A stretch of DNA of 64,000 nucleotides, taken from NCBI RefSeq assembly GCF_004005565.1, contig NZ_SADD01000013.1, positions 110,458-174,457 of the forward strand, given 5' to 3'. This stretch comes from Lujinxingia sediminis (GTDB lineage Bacteria > Myxococcota_A > Bradymonadia > Bradymonadales > Bradymonadaceae). Shown here piece by piece: positions 53,635-64,000 of the stretch. Position 1 is the stretch's first letter. Each line of letters opens with the position of its first letter. The notes beneath the pieces are model-generated. The model was not told the DNA's origin, did not search any database, and was given only the letters and a program-made list of their open reading frames with translations. The translations under genes were made by a program, and so were the position numbers.

Positions 53635-56600
53635 TCAGCGCGAGTTGAATGAGGCGATGACGTCGCTGAGCGCGCGGCGCAGTTGCTGACGCTGGGGAGC
53701 ATCCGGGAGCGTGTCGAGCAGGCGCTGCATACCGCCGAGTCGTTGGTCCAGGCGTAGGTTGGGCGCGTGAGGGACGTGGATATAAGGGCGAAGGAGCACG
53801 AGGGTATCGCGAAGCCGCGGGCTATCCTGATCGATGTGGGCGAGCAGCGCTGTGCCCAGTAGGGCGAACATATTGGCGTAGGCGTGCCCGGTACGCTGAG
53901 CGTGGCGGGTGGCTTCGAGGAGTTCTTCGCGCGCGGTGTCAAAGTCGCCCAGGATAAGATTGAGTTTGACGATGCTGATGGTGCTCAGGCTGATCATCTC
54001 GCGATGTCCCATCACTCGGGCCTGCTGCTGGGCTCGGAGATAATGGGTTAATGCGGCGTCGATGTTGGTCTGAGCCTCCAGCGCCATGCCCATATAGAAG
54101 TCGAGCTGAGGGGCATAGAGTCCCAGCCCCAGGTGCTCCTGAAGGGAGATGACGTCGTTGAGGAATTCAATGGCGCGTTCGGGTTGGCCGCCCTCGATGC
54201 GAAAGAGCGCGCGGAAGATCGTGGAGAGTGCCCAGCCGTGGCGGTCGTCAAGGTCTTCGTGGAGTCTGACGGCATCGTCTGCCAGCTTGCGCGCGCCCGT
54301 GATGTCGCCGCGAAGCCAGTGGAGTTCAGCCTCCAAGAGAAGATCTTTGGCCACGCCGTAGAGATGTCCCAGGCGTTCGTGCAACTCACGGGCGCGGCGC
54401 AGGTGATCTGCGCTTCGGTCGAGGTGGGTGGAGCGCCGGAAACACAGGGCTAGCGCCAGGTTGGCGTTGGCCATGGCGAGCACGTCGCCGTAGTGTCGCG
54501 CGGCGTTCATGGCCTGGCGTGCCAGCGCTTCGCTGCGCTCCAGGCCGTCGACGATCATGCAGATCTGGGAGGCTTCGATCAGGGCCAGCGCATGAGCGCG
54601 GTGGTCACCGATGTGTCGGGCATGATCGAGCGCCTCTCCGACCAGGCTCCAGGCCTGGCGCAGCTCACCGCTGGCGTAGGCGCAGCGCGAGAGCGCGAGC
54701 GTGGCGTCGACCTCGGCGCGCGGATCGCCCTCCCGGTGCGCGGCCTGGCGCACCATTTCCAGGTCGTGCCGAGCGCGGCTGTAGCGCCCGCGAAAGCGGG
54801 CGAGGTCGGCCTGACCCAGAAGCACTCGGCGCAGCCCGGCGCGATCGTCGAGGACGACGCAGAGCTCGGAGGTTCGTTTGAGGAGCGCCTCGGCCTCGTC
54901 GAGATGGCCCTGGAGACGAACGATGTCGGCGAGGTGCTCACGGGCCTGAGCCTCGTTGGCGACGTGATGGGCGCTTTCGGCGTGTGCGATCGCCTCGCGC
55001 AGGGCATCTTCGGCCGGGCCAAATTCGCCGGCGTGGTGGTAGAGACGTCCCTGCTGCAGGCGTAGCGCGCTGAGGGAGGCATGATCGATGTGTCGTGCGC
55101 CGAGGATCTGCGGCTCAGCCCGGCGCAGCAGGCGAAGCGCCTCGTGCACTCGATGTTCGCGCTCGGCCTCGGCGGCGGCGCGTAGCCACCAGGGCAGGGC
55201 GCGTTCGCGCTGCGCGCTTCGTTCCAGGTGATCGGCGATCGCCTCGCATTGAGCGGCGTCGGGCGAGTCCTCTTCCTCGATCAGCGCGCGGGCCGCGTGG
55301 CTGTGAAATGCGCGCCAGTCGTCGATGCTCTCCACCATGCGAAGCAGCGAGGCTCGGTGGAGGGGATGAACAAAGGCGTAATGTCGGGAGTCATCCTCAT
55401 CACCCTCGCGTCGGAGCAGTCCCACCTCGTGGAAGAGCTCGAGCAACGCTCCGATCTGTTGTGCGAGCCTGGGCTGGCCGTCGGCGTGAATGGCGCGCGC
55501 GAGCGTAGCCGCTTTAAAACGATCGCCAATGAGCACAACGCGATGCAGTAGCGCGCGAAGCCAGGGCTCCTGGGGATGATTGCGCAGCAAGCGCTCAGCA
55601 CGCGTGATCACCAGTTGCTGAAGATCCGGTGGCACCAGAGAGGAGAGTGCAACCGAGGGGTCTTGTAGATCGAAGGTCCCGGAGCGCTCCGAGGCCTGCA
55701 ACTGCTCGGTTTCGAGAAGATGACGCACTATGTGGATGAGCAGCGCGGGGTTGCCTCCGGCCAGATCGAGCAGCTCGCGTTCCAGGCCCCGGGCCAGCGG
55801 CGTGAGGCGGTGAAGGATCTCGCCCATTGTGCTCTTGGAGAGCGGTTCGAGATGATGGTGCGCCATGGGGACCGAGCCGCTATGAAGCCAGCGATCGAAA
55901 TGGCGCTGCGATCGAGCGGTGAACACAAGAGCGAGCGGTCGGGGCTTTTGCGAGAGGTTCTCCAAAAGCTGATCGATCAGACGTTGACTGAGCGGATCGG
56001 CGTAGTGAATGTCCTCCAGGATCAGCAGCAGTGCGCTGCGCTCGCTGAAGCGAAAGAGGGCGTGAATCACCTGGTGAAGCGGATGAACGACTGCTGTGGC
56101 CGCGTGCGACGAGATGTTTTGCGGGGTAGCAGCGAGCGCGTTGAGGGCCTCCTTCAGGCGCAGGCCCAGGGCGGGGTCAGCGCTGCGCTGTGCGTCGGTG
56201 AGGGGCTCGAGTGCCCGGCGGAGGGCCTCCAGCGGGGCGCCGCGACGACGGCACTGACCGAAAAGGGTGTGCGCGTGTTGGGTGGCCTGCTGGCGCAGTT
56301 GCCAGGTCTCCACCAGGGTGCTTTTTCCCTGGCCAGACTCTCCGCTGATCAGGAAGAGTCCGCCATTGATCGCTGCGGATTTATACCAGCGCTCCAGCGC
56401 ATCGAGCGCGGCGTGACGGCTCAGCAGTGGGAGTTGAGCGGCGCGAAGATCGAACTCGGCGAGGGCGGAGGGAGGTTTCGGCGCGTCCACACATGTGGCC
56501 GAAGCGCTCTCCGGGGAGAAGGTTTCACGCGCGCTGGTTGCAAGATCCCGCTCGGTGGGAGCGAAGGGGTTGAGTGGCAGCTCCGGCGGGCTGGGGTTGG

Positions 56601-57660
56601 TAGGCTCGGTGCCGGGGATCGAGTCGGAGTTTTGAAGTCCCGTCGTAGGGATGCTGCGTGCCAGGCGAGCGAGTGCAGGCTGTGAGCCCGGGGCTCGATC
56701 TTCCGGGCTCTGTCGGGCGAGAAACCAGCTCAGCGCCGAGCGCGCGTCGGCAAAACGCCCGCGCACCTCTTTGCGGGTTGCCCTTACAATGAAGCGTCCC
56801 AGGGTCGTTGCAGCGAGTGACTCCGGGAGGTCGGGCAGGGGGGCTTTCACCTGTTTGAGCAGGATGTCCATCGGGTTTGGGCCGTCGAAGGCCGGCTTTC
56901 CGATAAGCGCCTCGTAGAGCACCAGGCCCACCGCATAGACATCACCCGGTGGGCCCACAGGCTCGCCGTAAGCATGCTCCGGAGACATGTACTGTGGTGT
57001 TCCACAGACCTCGCCCTCCGCGGTCAGCGAGGGGCCCTGGTAGAGGGTTGCGCTCGGGTCACCGATGAATTTGCTCAACCCGAAGTCCAGCACCTTGATG
57101 TGCAGAGGAGCTTCGGGCGGGGTCTCGCACATGAAGATGTTTTCGGGTTTGAGATCGCGGTGCACCAGCTGGCGCTCGTGGGCCTCTTCAAGGCTTCCCA
57201 GGAGTTGTTCGAGAAGTTGGCTTCCCTGCTCAAGGTTCAGTGGCCCGCGGCGCAGCACGCGCTCGCGCAGGTTCTCCCCGATGAGCAACTCCATGGCGAC
57301 GTAGAGCAAGCCGCGCGGAGTCTGACCGTAGTCAAAGAGCGTGATGGTGTGGCGATGGTGCAGGCCGCTCGCGTGAAAGACCTCGCGGCGAAAGCGCTCC
57401 ACCTCACGCTCGTTATGGGCAACCTCCGGATGGAGAAACTTCAGCGCCACGTCGCGGGCGATGGCCTCCTGGCGCGCCTGGTAGACGACGCCGTAGCCAC
57501 CGCGCCCGAGTTCCTTGACGATACGATAACGACCGGCGATAAGGTCCCCGATTTCGGGGAGTTGCGCTGGGACAGGGCTCAAGACGGACTCGATTCTGGG
57601 ACGCTGAACGGAGGGGCAGAGGATTTCTTCTAAATTATGGCGGATCGACGGCAGCCTCAC
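53635..57660 (-). CDS. Ser/Thr kinase fused to AAA ATPase and TPR solenoid
   Basis: A protein of up to 1341 aa. The Hanks-type kinase (about 45-310) has GRGGYGVVYQA, the catalytic Lys in VALKFL, HRDLKPEN and DFGLSK. An AAA_16-type ATPase (about 405-690) follows with Walker A SGESGQGKST and Walker B LILEDIH, then a winged-helix-like segment and a long TPR region (about 800-1320) of 10-14 repeats. This STAND-like build occurs in myxobacteria and links signalling to large protein assemblies. The start is uncertain: GTG 57660 lacks a Shine-Dalgarno, and an in-frame TTG lies at 57582. Confidence 0.9.
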   Translation of the reverse strand: MRLPSIRHNLEEILCPSVQRPRIESVLSPVPAQLPEIGDLIAGRYRIVKELGRGGYGVVYQARQEAIARDVALKFLHPEVAHNEREVERFRREVFHASGLHHRHTITLFDYGQTPRGLLYVAMELLIGENLRERVLRRGPLNLEQGSQLLEQLLGSLEEAHERQLVHRDLKPENIFMCETPPEAPLHIKVLDFGLSKFIGDPSATLYQGPSLTAEGEVCGTPQYMSPEHAYGEPVGPPGDVYAVGLVLYEALIGKPAFDGPNPMDILLKQVKAPLPDLPESLAATTLGRFIVRATRKEVRGRFADARSALSWFLARQSPEDRAPGSQPALARLARSIPTTGLQNSDSIPGTEPTNPSPPELPLNPFAPTERDLATSARETFSPESASATCVDAPKPPSALAEFDLRAAQLPLLSRHAALDALERWYKSAAINGGLFLISGESGQGKSTLVETWQLRQQATQHAHTLFGQCRRRGAPLEALRRALEPLTDAQRSADPALGLRLKEALNALAATPQNISSHAATAVVHPLHQVIHALFRFSERSALLLILEDIHYADPLSQRLIDQLLENLSQKPRPLALVFTARSQRHFDRWLHSGSVPMAHHHLEPLSKSTMGEILHRLTPLARGLERELLDLAGGNPALLIHIVRHLLETEQLQASERSGTFDLQDPSVALSSLVPPDLQQLVITRAERLLRNHPQEPWLRALLHRVVLIGDRFKAATLARAIHADGQPRLAQQIGALLELFHEVGLLRREGDEDDSRHYAFVHPLHRASLLRMVESIDDWRAFHSHAARALIEEEDSPDAAQCEAIADHLERSAQRERALPWWLRAAAEAEREHRVHEALRLLRRAEPQILGARHIDHASLSALRLQQGRLYHHAGEFGPAEDALREAIAHAESAHHVANEAQAREHLADIVRLQGHLDEAEALLKRTSELCVVLDDRAGLRRVLLGQADLARFRGRYSRARHDLEMVRQAAHREGDPRAEVDATLALSRCAYASGELRQAWSLVGEALDHARHIGDHRAHALALIEASQICMIVDGLERSEALARQAMNAARHYGDVLAMANANLALALCFRRSTHLDRSADHLRRARELHERLGHLYGVAKDLLLEAELHWLRGDITGARKLADDAVRLHEDLDDRHGWALSTIFRALFRIEGGQPERAIEFLNDVISLQEHLGLGLYAPQLDFYMGMALEAQTNIDAALTHYLRAQQQARVMGHREMISLSTISIVKLNLILGDFDTAREELLEATRHAQRTGHAYANMFALLGTALLAHIDQDSPRLRDTLVLLRPYIHVPHAPNLRLDQRLGGMQRLLDTLPDAPQRQQLRRALSDVIASFNSR

Positions 57661-58075
57661 AAGCAGGCGAACCTGGCTGCGCCTCGGGCGTGTTGCGCGG
57701 CTCTATCTGCCAGAGGGGGAAAGGAAGTCACGCCGAGACCCGAGGCCAGAAAATGTACGAGATGTCTCAGATACCGCGCACGTTCCGATGCCGAGGATTG
57801 TGGAGTAGGACCTCGGCCGAGGCGTTTTCAACGGAGTCTGGCAATCCGGGGGCGATGCGCCGGGGCCGGGGGGGCACGGCAGTGCACTTCGGGCTAGGTG
57901 TGTCGGTTGGGACGTTGTCGGAGGGGGCCGAAACCGGTTGAGTTCCACACAAATGCGGGGATGCGCGCCGGGCGGGGCTGCGAGAATCGAGAAACTGTTT
58001 TGAAACAGGGCAATTTCGCTGTAGTTGTGAGTGGCTTTGAAAGGTGTATGGCAGAATTATTATCGGAGAGCGACG
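57661..58075. other. Divergent intergenic region with a 14-bp palindrome
   Basis: About 415 bases without a supported gene. CTGTTTTGAAACAG at 57995-58008 is a perfect dyad (CTGTTT-TG-AAACAG) that overlaps a TTGAAA (58000-58005), which could be a -35 box for the downstream gene with TAGTTG (58022-58027) as a weak -10. It could be an operator. Confidence 0.4.
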
Positions 58076-59170
58076 ATGACGCGACACTCAAAACGAACGG
58101 GTCTGATGGTGGTAATGATGGCGGCGCTCGTCGCGAGCGCGGCTCCGGCCTTGGCGCAGGAGAGCGCGGCGGCTGAGGAGACACCGGGGGCGGAGGCATC
58201 CTCGGAGAGCGCCGAGTCGTCAGACGCGAGCGAAGAGGGGGAGGTCGCTCAGGCCGAGGGTGAGTCAAGCGACGAGGGCGAAGCGTCCGAAGAGGAGGGG
58301 GCGTCGGAGGAAGACGATGCCGAGGGCGAAGGCACGACGACCGAAGATGACGAAAGTCAGAGCGGGGAGGAAGGCTCCGAGGAGGCGTCTTCCGAAGAGG
58401 ACGCTTCGCAAGAGGATGCTGAAGAGGAAGGTTCCGAAGAGGAAGTTGGCGAAGACGCCGATTCGAAAGAGACCACCGACGAGGGCGAAGAGGACGAGAG
58501 CGGTGAGGATGAAGGGGAAGATCCCTTCGCGGAGGCCGATCGTCTGTTGGGCTCCGAGGGGGAGGAAGATGACGATCCCTTCGATGAGCCTTTTGAGATG
58601 ACGTGGGGCGGCCGGGTGGAGGCGGGCTGGTTCTTTACGGACTTCGGTCGCTTTAACGAGTATGTGCTTGAGCCTAATGGCCGCGCGGCGTTTGATGACG
58701 GGGGCGCCACCCACATCGATCTTGCGGTGGAGGCGATGTTCATCCGCGGGTTGCGACTCTCGGTGACCGGTGGGGCGAGTTTCAACTGGGGTGGCGAGCC
58801 CTCGGTGGGGGCCTGGTACATTGGTCTGGAGCCGGCCTATGCGGTGGGCGACAACACCTGGGAGATGGCGGTCGGTTTGAGCGCAATGGTCGGCTCGTTG
58901 CAGCTTGCCGTCGGTGAGGATGAGATGAACACCTCGCTTACCGTGCTGCGTCCCTTCTTTGAGGTCAGCCGGCATTTCCCTGACGCCTCCAGTGCTGTGT
59001 ATCTGCGCGCGGGCTTCAACCAGTGGCATATCTACAACCCGACCTCCGATACGCTCAATCTGGAGGCAGCTGATGGCGGTGAGCTCGACTCTTTCTGGCT
59101 CAGTGATGGTGGATTTTATCTGGCCATCGGCGGGCGCTTCGGGAAGCTGACGCAGCCTGAGATCGAGTGA
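58076..59170 (+). CDS. Secreted protein with very acidic linker and barrel-like domain
   Basis: A 364-aa protein. The signal peptide (about 1-27, ending ALAQ) is followed by about 140 residues made almost only of Glu, Asp, Ser, Gly and Ala (about 28-170). A C-terminal strand-rich domain (about 180-360) has alternating aromatic/Gly strands (WGGRVEAGWFFTDFGRF, GLRLSVTGGASFNWGG, AVYLRAGFNQWHIY) like an outer-membrane beta-barrel. The acidic part could bind calcium or be a periplasmic spacer. GGAGAGCGACG precedes the ATG at 58076. Function unknown. Confidence 0.75.
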   Translation: MTRHSKRTGLMVVMMAALVASAAPALAQESAAAEETPGAEASSESAESSDASEEGEVAQAEGESSDEGEASEEEGASEEDDAEGEGTTTEDDESQSGEEGSEEASSEEDASQEDAEEEGSEEEVGEDADSKETTDEGEEDESGEDEGEDPFAEADRLLGSEGEEDDDPFDEPFEMTWGGRVEAGWFFTDFGRFNEYVLEPNGRAAFDDGGATHIDLAVEAMFIRGLRLSVTGGASFNWGGEPSVGAWYIGLEPAYAVGDNTWEMAVGLSAMVGSLQLAVGEDEMNTSLTVLRPFFEVSRHFPDASSAVYLRAGFNQWHIYNPTSDTLNLEAADGGELDSFWLSDGGFYLAIGGRFGKLTQPEIE

Positions 59171-59237
59171 TATCGGCATCCGACCGATTGCGCCTGGCAG
59201 CAGGAGCGTACGGTTTGGAGATCCGCACGAGGTAATG

Positions 59238-60326
59238 ATGCGAGAGCGCCCCGCGTTGTTAACAATGGTTTTGTTACTCGCGGGGCTTCTCTGTGTGGGG
59301 GGAGGCTGCGACGCCGTGGAGGTGGCGCGCCAGTCTGTGGAGACGTGGCAGCACTCGTTGACTGCGAAAGTCTCAGAGCAGGCAGAGGCTCTCGAGCCGC
59401 TCGGCGAACTTCAGCCAGCTGAGTTGCGGAAGAGCGGGGTGGTCGACGGTGACACTCTTCGTCTGGTGGGCTTCGATAAGAGCGTGCGGGTTTTATGTCT
59501 GGACAGTGAGGAGGCGCTTCGCGGCGAAGAGCTTGAGCGGGCCGAGGCGGACTGGGAGGGGTATCAAAAGGAGCGAAAAGGTAAGGGTCGCTTTACTCGA
59601 AGCTACGGCACCTTTGTGGGGAATGAAGCAACGGCCTGGGCGCGCGAGTTCTTTGGGGGGCGGAGGGAGGTGTTTGTCGAATACGCCTCGGAGCGCCATA
59701 CCCGTGACTTCTTCGGGAGGCATCTGGCACATATCTGGGTGAGAGAAGCGTCCGGAGAGTGGCTGAACTTCGGTGTGGAGGCGGTGCGCGCGGGCTGGTC
59801 GCCGTACGCCACTGAGTACGGCCATTGCGAGCCTTATCGCGGGCATTTTGAGCAGGCGCAGCGCGAGGCGCAGAAGGCCACGCGCGGCATCTGGCGTGAC
59901 GGAGTACGTGGTTACGATGACTACCCGAAGCGTTTTGAGGAATGGGCCCCGCGTGCGCGTCAGATTGGGCTTTTTCGAGAGCGCCTGGGCGATCATCCGG
60001 AGGTCATTGAGCTGGGCACGGATACGGCGATGGCGCGTCTTCGGCTGAAAGTGGGTGGACGGGTCGTGGTGTTCGGGTCGGTCGATCGTTATTCCCCTCG
60101 GGGGCGGCCGCCTAAGCTCTACCTTCGTCATCGCTATCGCGAGGAGTTGATGGTTCAGGCGCCGGGGCCGGTGCGTTTTGCTGATATGACGAAGTCGGAT
60201 TTTGAGCCGCGGGAGTTCGTCTATGTGGAGGGGAAAGTGGAGATGTTTCGCGGCAATCCCATGGTAGTGATTGACGCGCAGAGTTTTGTTCGGTCAGGCG
60301 ATGATCCGCCTGAGCTTTCGCCGTGA
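59238..60326 (+). CDS. Thermonuclease-like (SNase-domain) lipoprotein
   Basis: A 362-aa protein with a lipobox (VGGGC, Cys about 24). The SNase/thermonuclease domain spans about 70-225: VVDGDTLRLVG (catalytic Asp) and GRHLAHIWV, and 'VEAVRAGWSPYATEYGHC'. The Arg and Glu expected of a catalytic SNase are partly present, so activity is plausible but not certain. The remaining 130 residues are unassigned. As a lipoprotein it would act on extracellular nucleic acid. GAGG lies 5 bases before ATG 59238 (2 bases before ATG 59235). Confidence 0.75.
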   Translation: MRERPALLTMVLLLAGLLCVGGGCDAVEVARQSVETWQHSLTAKVSEQAEALEPLGELQPAELRKSGVVDGDTLRLVGFDKSVRVLCLDSEEALRGEELERAEADWEGYQKERKGKGRFTRSYGTFVGNEATAWAREFFGGRREVFVEYASERHTRDFFGRHLAHIWVREASGEWLNFGVEAVRAGWSPYATEYGHCEPYRGHFEQAQREAQKATRGIWRDGVRGYDDYPKRFEEWAPRARQIGLFRERLGDHPEVIELGTDTAMARLRLKVGGRVVVFGSVDRYSPRGRPPKLYLRHRYREELMVQAPGPVRFADMTKSDFEPREFVYVEGKVEMFRGNPMVVIDAQSFVRSGDDPPELSP

Positions 60327-60341
60327 TCGGCGTTTCAGATA

Positions 60342-60522
60342 TGACCCCGGGTCGTTTTTGGAATGACCCCGGGTCGTTGGCGAGATGACCGTGGGCGGTC
60401 GAGAGAGCGTGATAAAAATAGCAGTGTACCCGGGCAAATGTGATGACCCCGGGTCGATTGTGGAATGACCCCGGGTCGATTTTGGAATGACCCCGGGTCG
60501 TTGGCGAGATGACCCCGGGTCG
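60342..60522. repeat. Array 3: TGACC-CCG-GGTCG dyads, 22 bp period
   Basis: Full copies of TGACCCCGGGTCG start at 60342, 60364, 60444, 60466, 60488 and 60510; a broken one (TGACCGTGGGCGG) lies at 60386. Inside each run the period is exactly 22 bp, with linkers such as ATTTTGGAA, TTTTTGGAA and TTGGCGAGA. The two runs are split by about 58 bases with a degenerate core (TGTACCCGGGCA at 60425). The triplet is CCG. It lies between two tandem plus-strand lipoprotein genes. Confidence 0.93.
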
Positions 60523-60627
60523 TAGAACGTGCGCAGAAAGCCTGAGCGATAGTTCGGGGGGCGTACTTCGAGCAAGTCGGTGCGCTGAGCATGTAGAGAG
60601 TTGACGGAAGTGTGCCGGGAGGTCGGT

Positions 60628-61644
60628 ATGGAGTTGGATGTGCGGGGAGTTAGGGTTGGGGTAACGATCGGGCTATTGATGGCGATGGGGTGCGCCGGCG
60701 CTCCGAGCGCATCTTCGTCCGGGGATCTGCAGGCGCAGACGTCGGCTGACCTCGCTTATGCCGAGCTTGCGCCGGGCATCTGGGAGGTTGCCTCCGGCAA
60801 GCGCCTGGAAGAGGCGGAGTTGCTGGCGCGGCTCATGGACGCGCGCTACGTGATCGCGGCGGAGTCTCACGATGATCCCTGGCATCATGTTGTGCAGAGC
60901 CGGATTTATCGCGGAATAAGCCAGCGAGCCGAGGGCCCGGTAGCGCTGGGGGTGGAGATGGTCGAGGCGCGTTTTCAGCGGGCGCTCGATGCCTACGTCG
61001 CCGCGGAGATCGATGAGGCGCAGATGCTTCAACGTGTGGAGTGGGAGGCGCGCTGGGGCATGGACTGGGCGATGTACGCCCCGATGTGGCGAGTGGCCCG
61101 GGAGTTTGCGCAGCCCATTATCGCTCTCAACGCCCCGCGTGAGCAGGTGCGTCGTATGGGGCGAGGAGGACTTGAGGGGCTTGCGGAGGAAGAGCGTGCC
61201 GAGCTCCCCGAATTGGATCTGAGTGACGCAAACTACCGAGCATGGCTGGGCTCGATCTTCGCCTCCCACGGTATGGGTGACGACGAGGAAGCGCTTGATC
61301 GCTTCTTCGCAGCACAGGTGCTCTGGGACGAGACGATGGCGCACAATGCTGTTCTCGCCTTGGTCGAGAATCCGGCCATCGAAGCGATGGTGCTTCTGGT
61401 CGGCCGCGGACACGCCGAGCGCGGTTTCGGGATTTCTCCGCGCATCGTGCGTCGGTTGGTCGCGCGAGGAGAAGCCGAGGCGGTTGCTGACGGCGGGGTG
61501 ATCGTCGTCGTGCCGGTCAGCACTGTCGACGAGTATGGCGAGCGCATGGGTGAGTACCGCCGCCTGAACTTCCTTCAAGAAAACAACATCGCCGACTTCG
61601 TGTGGATCGAAGCCGGCGATGCAGATGACGAGCGCGAAGATTAA
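60628..61644 (+). CDS. ChaN-like (DUF399) haem-binding lipoprotein
   Basis: A 338-aa protein with a lipobox (LMAMGC, Cys about 22). The DUF399/ChaN domain (about 60-310) has the signature ESHDDPWHHVVQSRI, GVEMVEARFQRALDAY, 'WDETMAHNAVLAL' and LVGRGHAERGFGI. Known ChaN proteins bind haem as outer-membrane lipoproteins. A Shine-Dalgarno GGGAGG lies 5 bases before ATG 60628. It follows the SNase-like gene, with array 3 between them. Confidence 0.85.
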   Translation: MELDVRGVRVGVTIGLLMAMGCAGAPSASSSGDLQAQTSADLAYAELAPGIWEVASGKRLEEAELLARLMDARYVIAAESHDDPWHHVVQSRIYRGISQRAEGPVALGVEMVEARFQRALDAYVAAEIDEAQMLQRVEWEARWGMDWAMYAPMWRVAREFAQPIIALNAPREQVRRMGRGGLEGLAEEERAELPELDLSDANYRAWLGSIFASHGMGDDEEALDRFFAAQVLWDETMAHNAVLALVENPAIEAMVLLVGRGHAERGFGISPRIVRRLVARGEAEAVADGGVIVVVPVSTVDEYGERMGEYRRLNFLQENNIADFVWIEAGDADDERED

Positions 61645-61653
61645 GCCATCAGC

Positions 61654-63300
<1,647 letters not shown>

Positions 63301-63378
63301 TCACTTCGAGGGGAGAGGAGGAGGGAGGGCGTAAGGTGGGAGACACCCGGGATTTGGGGGGGGCGTCGATGGCGCGCA

Positions 63379-63406
63379 CTATAATGAGCAGGGGGGGGAC
63401 TGGCAA
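63379..63406 (-). promoter_or_regulatory. Candidate sigma-70 promoter of pyrG
   Basis: Reading leftwards, TTGCCA (63401-63406) and TATAGT (63379-63384) are 16 bases apart, matching the -35 and -10 consensus at 5 of 6 positions each. The predicted transcript start lies about 80 bases before the pyrG ATG. Confidence 0.5.
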
Positions 63407-63766
63407 CCTCACCGCGGTGTCGCTGAGCGTGTGGGCGATTGCGCAGTGTTCAATAGCGCTCGTCCGCGACCGCGGCTCGTTCGCCATACGCATGCATAGC
63501 CTGGCTATACATTGCCTCGAGGCTGGCTGGGGAGCCGGGGGGCTCCTGGCGCTAGTGAATGAACCACGGAGGGGATGGGGGGATCACGTTGACCGTAGGC
63601 GGGAGTGTGACTGACGGGGGGCCTGGAGAACTCCAGTGACGTTCGTTCTGGACGAGAACGGAGGCGCAGGCTGAGCTTGAAGCGACGTGAAGATCAGATC
63701 TCTGACTGCGCGGCAAGACAGGCGCTAAAAACCTACGCGTATGCACATCGTGCGCCCGTCATTGGG

Positions 63767-63801
63767 CGACCGTCGGTCGCCTCAAAAATGACCGTGGGTC
63801 G
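63767..63801. repeat. Two isolated dyads, 22 bp apart
   Basis: CGACC-GTC-GGTCG at 63767 and TGACC-GTG-GGTCG at 63789 belong to the same dyad family as the arrays and keep the 22-bp step. Confidence 0.75.
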
Positions 63802-63968
63802 CCAGACGGTGCACCATGAGAGGTCCTGCATGAAGTCACAGTCGGATCCGAGGCGCCTATGTGGCAGTCGCGCCTGAACGAAGCGGTCGCGGTGAAATTG
63901 CTTGCGACAAGAACGACGGCGCGTCACACCGGCAACTTTAAGAACTTGAAAATATGATCGTAAAAATA

Positions 63969-64000
63969 TGACCGTGGGTCACTCCGGTGACTGACCGTGG
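63969..64000. repeat. Array 4 (start only): TGACC-GTG-GGTC dyads
   Basis: TGACCGTGGGTCA at 63969 and the first ten bases of another copy at 63992 (23-bp step) run off the window end. The GTG triplet and period match array 1. Confidence 0.8.

Noticed and set aside
53238..53942. Open frame through array 2 with FTPAKIDPRSD repeats
   Set aside because: Same reason: tandem repeat DNA read as protein.
63336..63927. Several 60-90 codon frames after pyrG
   Set aside because: No ribosome-binding site, poor codon use and overlap with one another; treated as non-coding.

Overview
The window is 64 kb of GC-rich, gene-dense bacterial chromosome with no rRNA, tRNA, CRISPR, prophage or insertion sequence that I could find. 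The gene content suggests a 'deltaproteobacterial' lineage of the Myxococcota/Bradymonadota kind: Hanks-type Ser/Thr kinases with PEGA or AAA-TPR tails, FHA-domain sigma-54-type activators, PATAN (DUF4388), GYF_2 and many TPR proteins, von Willebrand lipoproteins with calcium-binding repeats, and a DnaK paralogue. The lineage is inferred from gene families, not from a marker gene.

Layout. 1-2.8 kb: the 3' end of an unknown gene, then a five-gene minus-strand cluster of small coiled-coil/one- or two-TM proteins (YqjE-, DUF3618-, YqjD- and YtxH-like) and a lipoprotein. 3-8 kb: a membrane protein with an L7/L12-like N-terminus, a degenerate sigma-54-activator-like protein (FHA-like, GAF-like, AAA+), a HAD phosphatase and a double cyclic-nucleotide-binding protein. 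8-15 kb: EttA, a 52-aa small protein, an M48 lipoprotein peptidase, a TPR protein, a 31-aa membrane peptide and an isocitrate/isopropylmalate-type dehydrogenase. 15-27 kb: the first repeat array, UvrD/PcrA helicase, a GNAT, a DksA-like protein, surface lipoproteins, an acidic helical-repeat protein and a cheB-cheR pair. 27-39 kb: a tail-anchored winged-helix-like protein, a vWA-like lipoprotein, an aldehyde dehydrogenase, a dolichol-phosphate-mannose-synthase-like glycosyltransferase, an FHA sigma-54 activator, a PEGA kinase, a hotdog thioesterase-like protein, PBP4 and a class II amidotransferase. 39-47.5 kb: a co-directional set of three genes (GYF-TPR membrane scaffold, PATAN-J-domain-TPR protein, lidless DnaK) that looks like one chaperone system. 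47.7-53.3 kb: an orphan XPB-associated-domain protein with a small partner, then HMG-CoA lyase, polyprenyl synthase and tryptophan dioxygenase. 53.4-64 kb: the second array, a giant kinase-AAA-TPR protein, an acidic-linker barrel-like protein, nuclease-like and ChaN-like lipoproteins around the third array, CTP synthase, and a gene-poor end where a fourth array begins.

The most unusual signal is non-coding. Four intergenic sites carry tandem copies of one dyad, TGACC-NNN-GGTC. The central triplet is nearly constant within an array and differs between arrays (GTG, GAG, CCG, GTG), and the periods are 22-23 or 33-34 bp. The dyad is shared, while linkers and period differ. This looks like a family of protein-binding or hairpin arrays maintained in intergenic, often convergent, positions.

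Most convergent gene pairs are separated by strong, apparently bidirectional hairpin terminators. Start codons were chosen by Shine-Dalgarno position, so several are shorter than the longest open frame. All functions are assigned by reading protein motifs by eye; no database search was run.
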